Positions 16,903-25,095 of a DNA stretch of 64,000 nt are shown in pieces (position 1 is the stretch's first letter; each line of letters opens with the position of its first letter). The stretch comes from Solidesulfovibrio fructosivorans JJ] (GTDB lineage: Bacteria; Desulfobacterota; Desulfovibrionia; Desulfovibrionales; Desulfovibrionaceae), in NCBI RefSeq assembly GCF_000179555.1, contig NZ_AECZ01000012.1, positions 1 through 64,000 on the forward strand. The letters run 5' to 3'. The notes beneath the pieces are model-generated. The model saw nothing but the letters and a program-made list of their open reading frames with translations, was not told the DNA's origin and did no database searches. The position numbers and the translations under genes were made by a program.

Positions 16903-17073
16903 TTAGCTGCCCTTGATGGAGGTGGCGATGGAGTCGAAGGTGGTGCTCAGGTTCTGTCCGAGGGTGGTGACGACGGTGACGATGACGGCGGCGATGAGGG
17001 CGGCCATGAGGCCGTATTCCACCGCGGTTGCTCCTTCCTCGTTACGAACGAAATTGGTGATGGCGCGCAGCAT
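16903..17073 (-). CDS. Flp/Fap-type IVb pilin, copy 1
   Basis: 56 residues. Short basic leader, then NEEGATAVEYGLMAALIAAV, the Flp pilin signature with the G/A-x4-E-Y processing region, then a hydrophobic helix and TLGQNLSTTFDSIATSIKG. Processed by a TadV-type prepilin peptidase and assembled by a Tad machine; neither is in the window. AGGAG precedes ATG 17073. It differs from copy 2 at only three residues, reflecting recent duplication. Confidence 0.9.
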   Translation of the reverse strand: MLRAITNFVRNEEGATAVEYGLMAALIAAVIVTVVTTLGQNLSTTFDSIATSIKGS

Positions 17074-17139
17074 GGTTTTTCTCCTCTTTCTTTATATGTC
17101 TTGCCGGTTATATCCGTTGCCGATCTTGCCAAAGTATAA

Positions 17140-17155
17140 AGCACGGGGCGTGCCA
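17140..17155 (-). promoter_or_regulatory. Sigma54 promoter of pilin copy 1
   Basis: Minus strand reads TGGCACG-CCCC-GTGCT: perfect -24 box and TGC of the -12 box at exact spacing. The start site would be near 17129, ~56 nt before the ATG. Confidence 0.75.
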
Positions 17156-17313
17156 GATAGTCTGGCATGGATAACCAACTGCAATCACTGGTGAAAAATG
17201 CCATCAGGTCGAAACTGTTCCTGGATGCGTGGAACAGCAGGGAGGTATTCGCGGATTTATGGAACCATGCGGCGATAATACGGTCGCGCCGCCAGGATGA
17301 GCGACGCAACGGG

Positions 17314-17356
17314 CCAAGGCAACTGGCCGCTTCCGGGAAGGGGGCGGCCAGTTGCG
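17314..17356 (-). terminator. Hairpin after pilin copy 2
   Basis: CAACTGGCCGC and GCGGCCAGTTG form an 11-bp stem ~35 bp beyond the copy-2 stop. The flanking T-run is weak, unlike the matching hairpin after copy 1. Confidence 0.55.
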
Positions 17357-17388
17357 AGCGGGAAATGGTGCCGTTATGCGGGCTTTGT

Positions 17389-17559
17389 CTAGCTGCCCTT
17401 GATGGAGGTGGCGATGGAGTCGAAGGTGGTGCTCAGGTTCTGCCCGAGGGTGGTGACGACCCCGACGATGACGGCGGCGATGAGGGCGGCCATGAGGCCG
17501 TATTCCACCGCGGTTGCTCCTTCCTCGTCACGAACGAACTTGGTGATGGCGCGCAGCAT
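17389..17559 (-). CDS. Flp/Fap-type IVb pilin, copy 2
   Basis: 56 residues, nearly identical to copy 1: DEEGATAVEYGLMAALIAAV, then VGVVTTLGQNLSTTFDSIA. Differences are N/K and N/D before the processing site and T/G in the helix. RBS, leader and sigma54 promoter are duplicated along with it. Two pilin genes without tad genes nearby suggests the assembly locus lies elsewhere in the genome. Confidence 0.9.
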   Translation of the reverse strand: MLRAITKFVRDEEGATAVEYGLMAALIAAVIVGVVTTLGQNLSTTFDSIATSIKGS

Positions 17560-17627
17560 GGTTTTTCTCCCCTTTCTTTATATTGTGTCTTGCCGGTTGT
17601 ATCCGTTGCCGATCTTGACAGGTATAA

Positions 17628-17643
17628 AGCACGGGGCGTGCCA
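17628..17643 (-). promoter_or_regulatory. Sigma54 promoter of pilin copy 2
   Basis: Identical to the copy 1 element (TGGCACG-CCCC-GTGCT), ~70 bp upstream of the copy 2 ATG. Conserved although the leader between promoter and gene has small indels. Confidence 0.75.
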
Positions 17644-17775
17644 GTTTTACTCAAATAAAGAGTATGCTGTAATAACAGCGGAAAATAATTTTTGCCTGGA
17701 TGAACTGTCTTGAAAAAATAGAAAGACGTGATTGTGTTCCAAAAAACATGGAACCGGGGAGTGTCGTCTTTTCGA

Positions 17776-19986
17776 TCAGCGCGGGCCGGACGAGGGCATG
17801 GCCTGAGGGGCCATATCCGGGAGCAAGGCCGCGCCGACGAGGCCCAGGCGCTTGGCCGCGCCCGGAGACGGCGGCAGGACCCGCATCTCGAGGCGGGATT
17901 TTCCCGGCGGCAGGCGCAGGGGAAGCGTGACCGGCGTGGAGAGCGCCCTGGCGTCGATTTCCTTCGTGAAGCCCGGTCCCGTAACCAGTACGCGCACGGG
18001 CGTCATGGCCACGAGGTTGCACGCAAGGCGCGCCGCGACCGGTTGCCCGCCGCTGTTGGTCAGCCGCAACACGCCGCTGTCGCCGATCCAGACGATGGGG
18101 CCGCTGATCGAATGCTCCGGCGGCGAGCAGCCCTCGCCAAAGCGCAGGGTGAGGTCCGAGGGCGCGCCCACGGCCAGCCGCCAGGACGGCACCATAGCCA
18201 GGGAATCCACGGGAATGGCCCGGCCGGTGAGCGTCGTTTCCGAAAGTTTCCGGCGGCCCATGGCCATGGCCGAGATCAGCCGCCAGACGCCGGCGTCCTC
18301 GTAAAGGATGTCGGGGTAGCGGTTGGTGGCGTCGCTTATGACGGAAGCGGCGTCGGCGAGGAGCGCGGGCTGGTCGGGGCGCGGCGCGTACGGGTCGGGA
18401 CGTGGCGGCCCGAGGCGCGTCACCCGGGCCAGGAGAAGGGACGTGGCGGCGTCGGTCGGCCCGGACAGGCGGCGCAGGGCGTAGACGGGCAGTCCCGGAG
18501 GCGCGACCGGATCGATGCGCTCAAGGACATGCAGGCGCTTGCCCGTGCGGTGGGCGAACCAGGCGTCCCAGTAGCCCGGATGGGTGATCTCCACATTGAC
18601 CGGGGCAAAAAGGTCCGGGGCGACGAGGGTCGCGCCGTCCGGCAGGGCGTCGAAATCCGGGCTTTTGACGGCGAGTCGGGCCATGCGCCAGCGCGAGGCG
18701 GCGGCGATCTTGCTTTCGAGCACCGAGGCGTTGACCGAGGCGTTCACAAGCGCCACGGCGGCGGCCAGCACGGCCAGACCGGCGGCGAGCCCCTTGCGGG
18801 ACCGGCCGGAAACCCGGCCGCACAGCCACAAGGCGGCCAGCGCCAGCCCCACGGACCAGGCATAGGCGGAAAAGGTCGAGGTGACGTACCAGGTGATGCC
18901 GTGGCTGGTCGGCTCCTGGTACTTGGGCGACAGGCCGATGAGGAAATTGGGGCAGTAGGCGGCGTAGAGCACAAGGCACGCCGGGAGGAGCCGCGCGCGC
19001 ACACGGTCCGGGCCGCGCGAGAGGAGATGGTAGGCCAGCCCGCCGGTAACGACCGAGAGGCCCAGCCAGGCCGGGGACAGGCGCGGCCAGTTGGCCGTGA
19101 GCTGGCGCAGGTAGCCGGTGAAATCGAGGACGAGCCCGTTCGTTATGACCGGAAAGCGGTTCACGTACTCGACGTCGAGGTGAAACGCGCCAAGGGGCAG
19201 GGCGCTTTGGCTGTAGGCCAGCACCGTTTCCAGGATGCGCAGCGGACTGGTGAGGTCCAGGGCGTTGCCCTCGTACTGGGAGGGATGCAGGGCGCGGTAG
19301 GCGACGTACGTGACGAGATAGACCGCCAGCCCGATGTTGGCCCGGGCCATGGTCCGAAGCCGCTCCCGTTTCGGCCGGTCGTACCGTTCCCCGGCCAGCC
19401 AGACGACGGCGCACAGAAGCGGCGCGTAGCACAAAAACGCCTCGAAATGGCAGTAGGCGGCAAAGGCCAGGATATTGGCCAGGACGACGAGCCGCGTCCG
19501 GCCCGTGCGCCCGTGCCGCCACAGGCAGTAGCCCGCCCAACTGATGCAGAGAAGCCCCGAATCGAAGACCAGCGGATAGGACGAGACGATGTTGTGGTGC
19601 CAGTTGTCCTGGTAGAAGGCGACGGCCAAGAGCATGGCCAGAAGCCCGAGCGCCGGCAGCCCGGCCACGGTCGCCGCGAGAAAGGCGCACGAGGCCATGG
19701 CCGCGGCGAAGACGGTGAGCGATATCGCCTTGCGCGCGGGTTCGCTGTCCAGCCGGTAGGGCAGGGCGGTGAGCCCCACGTGGAGGTAGTGGTGGAACCG
19801 GCCGGCCCCGGCGGCCAGCTCGGCCGCGAACGCCCCGATATCGCCGCTTATGACGTGCTGCTCGTAGAAAAGGTCGTCGCTGGTGGTGGCTCCGGTGCGC
19901 AGCTGCCCGGCAAAGGCCAGCACGAACGCCGCCGCCAGACAGGCCAGAACCAGGGTGCGGGCGGGGGGCGACGTGTCCTTGAGCAT
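17776..19986 (-). CDS. Large polytopic membrane protein, GT-C glycosyltransferase-like
   Basis: 736 residues. Roughly ten to twelve hydrophobic segments in the first ~460 residues, then a ~260-residue soluble C-terminal part. An acidic pair occurs in the first extracytoplasmic loop (TTSDDLFYEQHV), as in GT-C enzymes that use lipid-linked sugars. No specific family could be named. ATG 19986, 22 bp after the ArsB/NhaD stop on the same strand, with a weak SD. Possibly in the same transcript as the transporter. Confidence 0.7.
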   Translation of the reverse strand: MLKDTSPPARTLVLACLAAAFVLAFAGQLRTGATTSDDLFYEQHVISGDIGAFAAELAAGAGRFHHYLHVGLTALPYRLDSEPARKAISLTVFAAAMASCAFLAATVAGLPALGLLAMLLAVAFYQDNWHHNIVSSYPLVFDSGLLCISWAGYCLWRHGRTGRTRLVVLANILAFAAYCHFEAFLCYAPLLCAVVWLAGERYDRPKRERLRTMARANIGLAVYLVTYVAYRALHPSQYEGNALDLTSPLRILETVLAYSQSALPLGAFHLDVEYVNRFPVITNGLVLDFTGYLRQLTANWPRLSPAWLGLSVVTGGLAYHLLSRGPDRVRARLLPACLVLYAAYCPNFLIGLSPKYQEPTSHGITWYVTSTFSAYAWSVGLALAALWLCGRVSGRSRKGLAAGLAVLAAAVALVNASVNASVLESKIAAASRWRMARLAVKSPDFDALPDGATLVAPDLFAPVNVEITHPGYWDAWFAHRTGKRLHVLERIDPVAPPGLPVYALRRLSGPTDAATSLLLARVTRLGPPRPDPYAPRPDQPALLADAASVISDATNRYPDILYEDAGVWRLISAMAMGRRKLSETTLTGRAIPVDSLAMVPSWRLAVGAPSDLTLRFGEGCSPPEHSISGPIVWIGDSGVLRLTNSGGQPVAARLACNLVAMTPVRVLVTGPGFTKEIDARALSTPVTLPLRLPPGKSRLEMRVLPPSPGAAKRLGLVGAALLPDMAPQAMPSSGPR

Positions 19987-20008
19987 GGGCGCGGGGGACG
20001 GACGCGGG

Positions 20009-21346
20009 TCAGACCTTGAGCAGGTAGTAGCGCACGTAGATGTAGATCATGGACAAGAAGATGGTGGCCACGGTCACGGGCGCGCCGTACTTGAGGAACC
20101 GGGCGAAGGATATCTTGTGCCCGGCCTTTTCCGAAAGCCCCACCACAATGACGTTGGCCGAGGCCCCGATGGCCGTGCCGTTGCCGCCCAGACACGCGCC
20201 AAGGGCCAGGGACCACCAGACCGGCAGCATGGTGGGATGGGTGTAGAGCGCCTGCCCGGAAAGGCCCGTGGTCGGGCCGAGGACCTTGTCCGCCAGCTCG
20301 GCCAGAAGCGGGTTCATGGTGGCCACGAAGGGAATGTTGTCCACGATGGCCGAGGCGATGCCGGAAAACCAGACCATGACCATGGACAAGGTGAGCATGG
20401 AGTCCTTGGTCGGGTGGGTGAGCGCGATGACCTTCTGGGAGAAAAGCTCGATGAGGCCGGCTTTGACCGTGCCGCCGATGATGATGAAAAGGCCCATGAA
20501 GAAAAAGATGGTGGGCCATTCCACTTCCTCCAGCACCTTTTGCGGGTTCTGGCGGGAGATCAAAAGCAGCGTCGAGGCCCCGAGCAGGGCCACGGTCGCC
20601 GGTTCGTAGTGGAGCAGGCCGTGGAGCATGAAGCCGCAGATGGTGAGCGCCAGCACGAAGCCGCTTTTTTTGAGCAGCGCCGGGTCCTTGATCAGCGCCC
20701 TTTCGTTCATGGCCAGGATGCGGGCCTTTTGGGCCTCGCCCACGTGCAGCCGTTTGCCGAAGAGGACCTTCCAGGAGAGCATCCAGGCGATCATGATGAA
20801 GACGATGGCCGGGGCGAGGTGGCCCATGAAATCCATGAAGTCGAGGCCGGCCTTGGAGGCGATCATGATATTGGGCGGGTCGCCGATAAGTGTTGCCGTG
20901 CCGCCGATATTGGAGGCCAGGGCCTCGGTGATCAGGTAGGGCACGGGGTCGATTTCGAGCTCCCGGGCGACGAGCAGCGTTACCGGGGCCAGAAGCAGCA
21001 CCGTGGTCACGTTGTCGAGAAAGGCCGAGGAGATGGCCGTGACCACGGCGAAGATGGCCATGATGGCGAAGGGTTCGCCCCGGCCGATCTTGGCCGCCTT
21101 GACGGCCACGTACTGGAACACGCCCGTCTTGGTCATGATGTTGACGATGATCATCATGGATATCAGCAGGAAGATCACGTTCCAGTCGACGCCGAGGTCG
21201 GCGTCGTGGAAGGCGTCGTGCTGGGTGAGGACCTTGAGGGCCAGGGTCAGGGCCGCGCCGAACAGGGCCACCTTGGTCTTGTGGATCTTTTCCGAGACGA
21301 TGACGGCGTAAGCCAGAACGAAAATGGCGGTAGCGGTCCAAAACAT
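20009..21346 (-). CDS. ArsB/NhaD-type (ion transporter superfamily) permease
   Basis: 445 residues, about eleven membrane helices. Seen: SSAFLDNVTTVLLLAPVT and ALASNIGGTATLIGDPPNIM in the first half, and SAIVDNIPFVATMNPLL and GACLGGNGTAIGASANVIVV in the second half, the paired D-N and G-N-x-T-x-IG signatures of ArsB/NhaD/SLC13-like carriers. Sodium/proton exchange or anion export are both possible. It starts 5 bp after the CBS gene, so the two form an operon. Confidence 0.87.
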   Translation of the reverse strand: MFWTATAIFVLAYAVIVSEKIHKTKVALFGAALTLALKVLTQHDAFHDADLGVDWNVIFLLISMMIIVNIMTKTGVFQYVAVKAAKIGRGEPFAIMAIFAVVTAISSAFLDNVTTVLLLAPVTLLVARELEIDPVPYLITEALASNIGGTATLIGDPPNIMIASKAGLDFMDFMGHLAPAIVFIMIAWMLSWKVLFGKRLHVGEAQKARILAMNERALIKDPALLKKSGFVLALTICGFMLHGLLHYEPATVALLGASTLLLISRQNPQKVLEEVEWPTIFFFMGLFIIIGGTVKAGLIELFSQKVIALTHPTKDSMLTLSMVMVWFSGIASAIVDNIPFVATMNPLLAELADKVLGPTTGLSGQALYTHPTMLPVWWSLALGACLGGNGTAIGASANVIVVGLSEKAGHKISFARFLKYGAPVTVATIFLSMIYIYVRYYLLKV

Positions 21347-21351
21347 GGAGT

Positions 21352-21813
21352 CTAAGCCTCGTCTTCAAGGCCGCAACGTTCGGCCAGGTATTTGAGAATG
21401 GCCCGGCGGGAAACTTCGCCCACCAGTCTGCCCTCGTCGTCGATGACCGGCAGCACGTTGACCCCGCGCTCGGCGATGAGCGCCTCGGCCTCGAGAAACA
21501 GGGCGTCGGGCGTAACGGCCGCGAAATCCGTGGTCATGATGTCGGCGGCCGGCTGGCCCTTGCAGGCGGAAAAGGCCTGGCGCAAGACGGATTCGTCGTC
21601 GGGCAGGGCCTTGACCAGATTGGAGTCCAGATAAAACGGAAACATGACCCGCAGGATGTCGTAGCTGCTGATGACGCCAAGAAGCTTGCCGTCCTTGTCC
21701 ACGACATAGACCAGCCGCGATTCCATCTGCCGGTAGGCGGCGAGCAGGGCGGCGAAGTCCACATCCGGACCGATGACGGCCAGGGATTTGTGCATCATGT
21801 TACGTATGCGCAT
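21352..21813 (-). CDS. Two-CBS-domain protein
   Basis: 153 residues: two CBS motifs (~5-60 and ~85-145), IRNMMHKSLAVIGPDVD and IMTTDFAAVTPDALFLEAE, with RLVYVVDKDGKLLGVISSYDILR and VLPVIDDEGRLVGEVSRRAIL. CBS pairs sense adenosyl nucleotides. Five bp separate it from the downstream transporter, which it probably regulates. AAGGAG precedes ATG 21813, so an upstream extension in the same frame is not used. Confidence 0.88.
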   Translation of the reverse strand: MRIRNMMHKSLAVIGPDVDFAALLAAYRQMESRLVYVVDKDGKLLGVISSYDILRVMFPFYLDSNLVKALPDDESVLRQAFSACKGQPAADIMTTDFAAVTPDALFLEAEALIAERGVNVLPVIDDEGRLVGEVSRRAILKYLAERCGLEDEA

Positions 21814-21886
21814 GGGGACTCCTTGCTTGCTGAGGCGGGGCTTATGGATTTCGGGCATTGGCAATGCGCCCTTTTGCCGAATATTG

Positions 21887-22888
21887 TCAAGATTGGCGGG
21901 AACCCCTGTCGGGGAGCACCTCAGGGTTGAGGCAGGTGGGCGGCGTATCGCCCGCGAGCATGGCCAGCAGGTTCCGCGCCGCAAGCTCGGCCATGCCGTC
22001 CCGGGCCTCGCTGGTCGCCGAGCCGATGTGCGGGGTCACGACCACGTTCGGCAAGGCGGCCAGGCCCACGGCCATCTTGGGCTCGAACTCGTAGACGTCG
22101 AGGCCGGCTCCGGCCAGGCGTTTTTCCCTGAGGGCGACGACGAGCGCCGCCTCGTCGATGATGGGGCCGCGTCCGGTGTTGACCAGAATGGCCGTGGGCT
22201 TGAGCCTGGCCAGGGCGGCGGCGTTGAAGGCGTGGCGCGTCTCCGGCGTCAGCGGCGCATGGATGCTGATGATGTCGGCCGTGGCCAGGAATTCCTCGAA
22301 GGGAAGCCTTTTCGCCCCGCATTCGCGTTCCAGGGTCTCGTTGGGACGCCTGCCGCCGCAGGTGACCACGGGCATGGCAAAACCGCGCGCCATAAGGGCC
22401 ATGGCCGTGCCGATGCGGCCGGGACCGAAAATGCCAAGGGTCTTCCCGCTGATCTGTTGGCCGATGAACTGGAGCGGCCCCCAGCCCGGCCAATTCCCCG
22501 AGCGCATGACCGCATCCGAGACCACGATCTGGCGGGCCACGGCGAACACCAGCGCCCAGGCCAGCTCGGCCGTGGCCGTGGTCAGCACGTCCGGGGTGTT
22601 GGAAACCGGCACGCCCCGGCGGGTGGCCTCGGCCACGTCGATGTTGTCGAAGCCCACGGCATAGTTGGCATAGCCGCGCAGCAGCGGCGCGGCGTCGAAA
22701 AATCCGCTGTCGATGCGGTCGGTCAAGAGCCCGATCACGCCGTCGGCCGTGGCGGCATGCTGGAGCAGCTCCGCCCGGTCAAGGGGCCGGTCCTCGGGAT
22801 TCACCCAGACGTCGCAGGTTTCGCGCAACAAAGACAAACCGGCTTTGGGAATCCGCCGGGTCACGATGACGCTCGGTCGCTTGGCCAT
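21887..22888 (-). CDS. D-2-hydroxyacid dehydrogenase (glyoxylate/hydroxypyruvate reductase type)
   Basis: 333 residues, usual length. NAD(P)-binding GIFGPGRIGTAMA (~150-162; the common second residue Leu is Pro here), active-site region ILVNTGRGPIIDEAAL, catalytic Arg in that segment, and His in PHIGSATSEARDGM. AVGFDNIDVAEATRRGVPVSNTP is the GyaR-like substrate region. Reduces glyoxylate or hydroxypyruvate with NAD(P)H. ATG 22888 follows AAGGAG. Confidence 0.9.
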   Translation of the reverse strand: MAKRPSVIVTRRIPKAGLSLLRETCDVWVNPEDRPLDRAELLQHAATADGVIGLLTDRIDSGFFDAAPLLRGYANYAVGFDNIDVAEATRRGVPVSNTPDVLTTATAELAWALVFAVARQIVVSDAVMRSGNWPGWGPLQFIGQQISGKTLGIFGPGRIGTAMALMARGFAMPVVTCGGRRPNETLERECGAKRLPFEEFLATADIISIHAPLTPETRHAFNAAALARLKPTAILVNTGRGPIIDEAALVVALREKRLAGAGLDVYEFEPKMAVGLAALPNVVVTPHIGSATSEARDGMAELAARNLLAMLAGDTPPTCLNPEVLPDRGSRQS

Positions 22889-22922
22889 GGCAGGGACTCC
22901 TTGTGAGGGGAAGGAGGGTGAT

Positions 22923-22963
22923 GCGAGAGGGGAAACCCTTTAAAAAGGGTTCTCCCCTCTCGC
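22923..22963 (+). repeat. Type A intergenic hairpin, copy 2
   Basis: GCGAGAGGGG ... CCCCTCTCGC stem with the CTCTCCCCTTCCTAAA flank. It lies upstream of the dehydrogenase gene, between it and a type B hairpin. Confidence 0.75.
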
Positions 22964-23040
22964 GCTCTCCCCTTCCTAAATTTCCCAAAGTTTATATCGG
23001 TAACACATTGATACCGCTAAAAGTCTTTGGAAGGGGGTCT

Positions 23041-23072
23041 GGGGGAAACCTTTCTTCAGAAAGGTTTCCCCC
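23041..23072 (-). repeat. Type B intergenic hairpin, copy 1
   Basis: Perfect 14-bp stem GGGGGAAACCTTTC / GAAAGGTTTCCCCC with a TTCA loop. On the minus strand it is followed by the conserved flank GACCCCCTTCCAAAGACTTT. The last codons and the stop of the upstream membrane protein lie inside the stem. Confidence 0.75.
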
Positions 23073-24828
23073 AGTTCTTCATAGAGATCATACGCCTGTA
23101 TAGCGCCGCGCCAGTGGCGGTGTCGAGCCAGCGCTTGTCCGGGCTGGGCGGCGTCTCGGCAATCATGACGCCTTTGGCCGTGGTGAACGGCGGCAGGGGA
23201 ACCACGGCCGAGGCCCGCACCCGGCTGGTCACGGACTTTTGTCCGTCAATGAGGGCGAGGGTGAAAAAGCCGTAGGGCTTCATGGCGGCGTCCGGGTTGT
23301 CGATGCGGACGAAGGCCAGGTCGCTGGGCCGGGACAGGGCGTAATTGAGGAAATAGGCGTCGCCGTGGCGGGTGATGCTCGTGGCCACGTTTTCGACCCT
23401 GGTCACGAGGGAGAAAAAGACGATGACGGCCAGGGCCAGCGCCTGGGCGGCGGCGCCCGTGCGAACTAGCCGCGACCGGGCGGCCAGGACCTGCCCAGCG
23501 GCGAAAAGTCCGAGCACGGCGGCGACTCCGAGGCCAAGGCCCAGGGAGGCGTAGAGCGTGGTTCCCTCGTGGTCCAGGAAGTCGTAGGGCAGCAGGTAGC
23601 CGAATTGGAAGCAGGGGAGCAGGGTAAAGAGCTTGTCGAAGGGTACGGAATAGTTGCGGCTGTCGAGGAAGGCGTTGGGGAATTTGAACAACACGCAGGT
23701 CAGGCACAGGGAGAGCAGAAACAGCGGCAGGGCCAGCCATTTGTTGACCCGCCCGGGCTCGTCGAGCCAGCGGGCCAGGCCGAAGGCGACAAAGGGCATG
23801 GCCGCGGTCCAGTTGCGCGCGGCGTAGGCCTCGCTGCCGTTGGCCCAGAGCATGGTGCAGAAATAGGCCACGAACAGGACGAGGATGGAGCTTTCGGGCT
23901 GGTCCTTGTCCTTCCAGATGAAGCAGAAAAGCCCGATTAGCCCCAGCAGCAGGTGGGGGGCGTTTGGGATCAGCCCGTGGCGCATGTCGAGGAGGTTGGT
24001 CAGCACCCGGTCGGGCACGGCCAGGAGGGTAACGGGAAAGGCTGGGTTGCCGCCGCCCACGGCCAGGCCGAAAAGCGCTTTGTTGTAGAGCAGAAACAGG
24101 ACGAAGAGCCCCGCGGCGATGCCGAACATGGCCAGTTGCCTCGACCGGGGGAGTTTTTTGCGCACCCCGGCGTAGACGATCAGAAAGGCCGTGGCCGCCT
24201 CCAGGGACAGCTTCACGTGAACGAAGGGCAAAAGGCACAGCCCGAGCGCGGCCCAGAGGGCGTTGGCCGGGTTCTTGTGGCGTCCGGACAGGAAAAAGAG
24301 GAGTACCAGACAGTTGCAGGTGAAAAGCAGGATCTCGGCGAAAAAAAGCCGCAGGTAGAAAATGAGCGGGCAGGCAAAGGCCACCCCGGCCACGGCGGCA
24401 AGGCTTGGACCATGGGGAAAGCGCAGGCGAAGCGCCTTGTAGAGGATGACGAGGCCGAGCGCGCCCACGGCAAAAGAAAGCCAGCGCGCGCCGTCAAGTC
24501 CGGCCAGGGTCAGGGCCGGCGAGCCCAGGACGGGGTAGACCACGGAATGGATGAGCCGGCCGGCGTGGCCGGCGGGACTGGCGGCAAGGGGCGTGGTCAA
24601 GCCGGAGTCGGCCACCATTTCGCGCCACAGGGCGTCGCTCGGGTGGAAACCCTGGCCGTGGAAGATGCCCAGGCCATAGGCGGCGTAGCGCACCTCGTCG
24701 CCGGTGAAGGCCAGCTTGCCGAGAATGAGCGCGTGCACGGCCCAAAGCGCCAGGAGCAGGGCGGCCAGGGAGACGGCGGCGTTTCCCGGCGCATGGGCGC
24801 GATTGTTGGCGGGATCGGGGTGTCGCAT
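23056..24828 (-). CDS. GT-C-like polytopic membrane protein
   Basis: 590 residues; ~11 hydrophobic segments. First extracytoplasmic loop has LAFTGDEVRYAAYGLGIF, with the acidic pair expected of GT-C glycosyltransferases of the PMT/ArnT type. Soluble C-terminal ~90 residues. Specific substrate not recognised. ATG 24828 with AAGGACGG upstream is preferred over the more distal start at 24993. The stop codon lies in a type B hairpin. Comparable in size and topology with the gene at 17776 but not obviously a close paralogue. Confidence 0.75.
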   Translation of the reverse strand: MRHPDPANNRAHAPGNAAVSLAALLLALWAVHALILGKLAFTGDEVRYAAYGLGIFHGQGFHPSDALWREMVADSGLTTPLAASPAGHAGRLIHSVVYPVLGSPALTLAGLDGARWLSFAVGALGLVILYKALRLRFPHGPSLAAVAGVAFACPLIFYLRLFFAEILLFTCNCLVLLFFLSGRHKNPANALWAALGLCLLPFVHVKLSLEAATAFLIVYAGVRKKLPRSRQLAMFGIAAGLFVLFLLYNKALFGLAVGGGNPAFPVTLLAVPDRVLTNLLDMRHGLIPNAPHLLLGLIGLFCFIWKDKDQPESSILVLFVAYFCTMLWANGSEAYAARNWTAAMPFVAFGLARWLDEPGRVNKWLALPLFLLSLCLTCVLFKFPNAFLDSRNYSVPFDKLFTLLPCFQFGYLLPYDFLDHEGTTLYASLGLGLGVAAVLGLFAAGQVLAARSRLVRTGAAAQALALAVIVFFSLVTRVENVATSITRHGDAYFLNYALSRPSDLAFVRIDNPDAAMKPYGFFTLALIDGQKSVTSRVRASAVVPLPPFTTAKGVMIAETPPSPDKRWLDTATGAALYRRMISMKNWGKPF

Positions 24829-25028
24829 CCGTCCTTCATGAAGGCTTTTGGCGCCGGCGGCATTGGAGATAGGGACGCGGCCGTCAGGGCCACATTCGCC
24901 CCCGGCCGTACCGTCGGCGCAAGGTGGCCCAGGCGGCGCGATCTTGTCAACGGCGGGTAAAAGCCGGGCCGGGCGGGCGGTTATGGGCGGCATGTCGCGG
25001 CCCGGTGCATTTATGATGAAGATTTCAC

Positions 25029-25062
25029 TTTACAAACGGGCTGGAAGTTTTATTTCTAGAAT
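25029..25062 (+). promoter_or_regulatory. Possible promoter of the 25.1-kb structured array
   Basis: AT-rich stretch with TTTACA (25029) and TAGAAT (25057). The spacing between these (22 bp) is too long for one standard sigma70 promoter, so the assignment is weak. Confidence 0.25.
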
Positions 25063-25095
25063 CAACGGCAACCTCATATGAGGTGGAACCCGAGC

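Larger units (their letters stand above)
16873..17643. repeat. Tandem duplication carrying the two flp genes
   Basis: Segments ~16873-17155 and ~17354-17643 align almost base for base from just before the stop codon through the gene, RBS, leader and sigma54 promoter. The ~195 bp between them is unrelated. Confidence 0.85.

Noticed and set aside
17167-17658. 163-codon plus-strand frame through the pilin region
   Set aside because: It runs antisense to pilin copy 2 and its promoter; the peptide has no domain.
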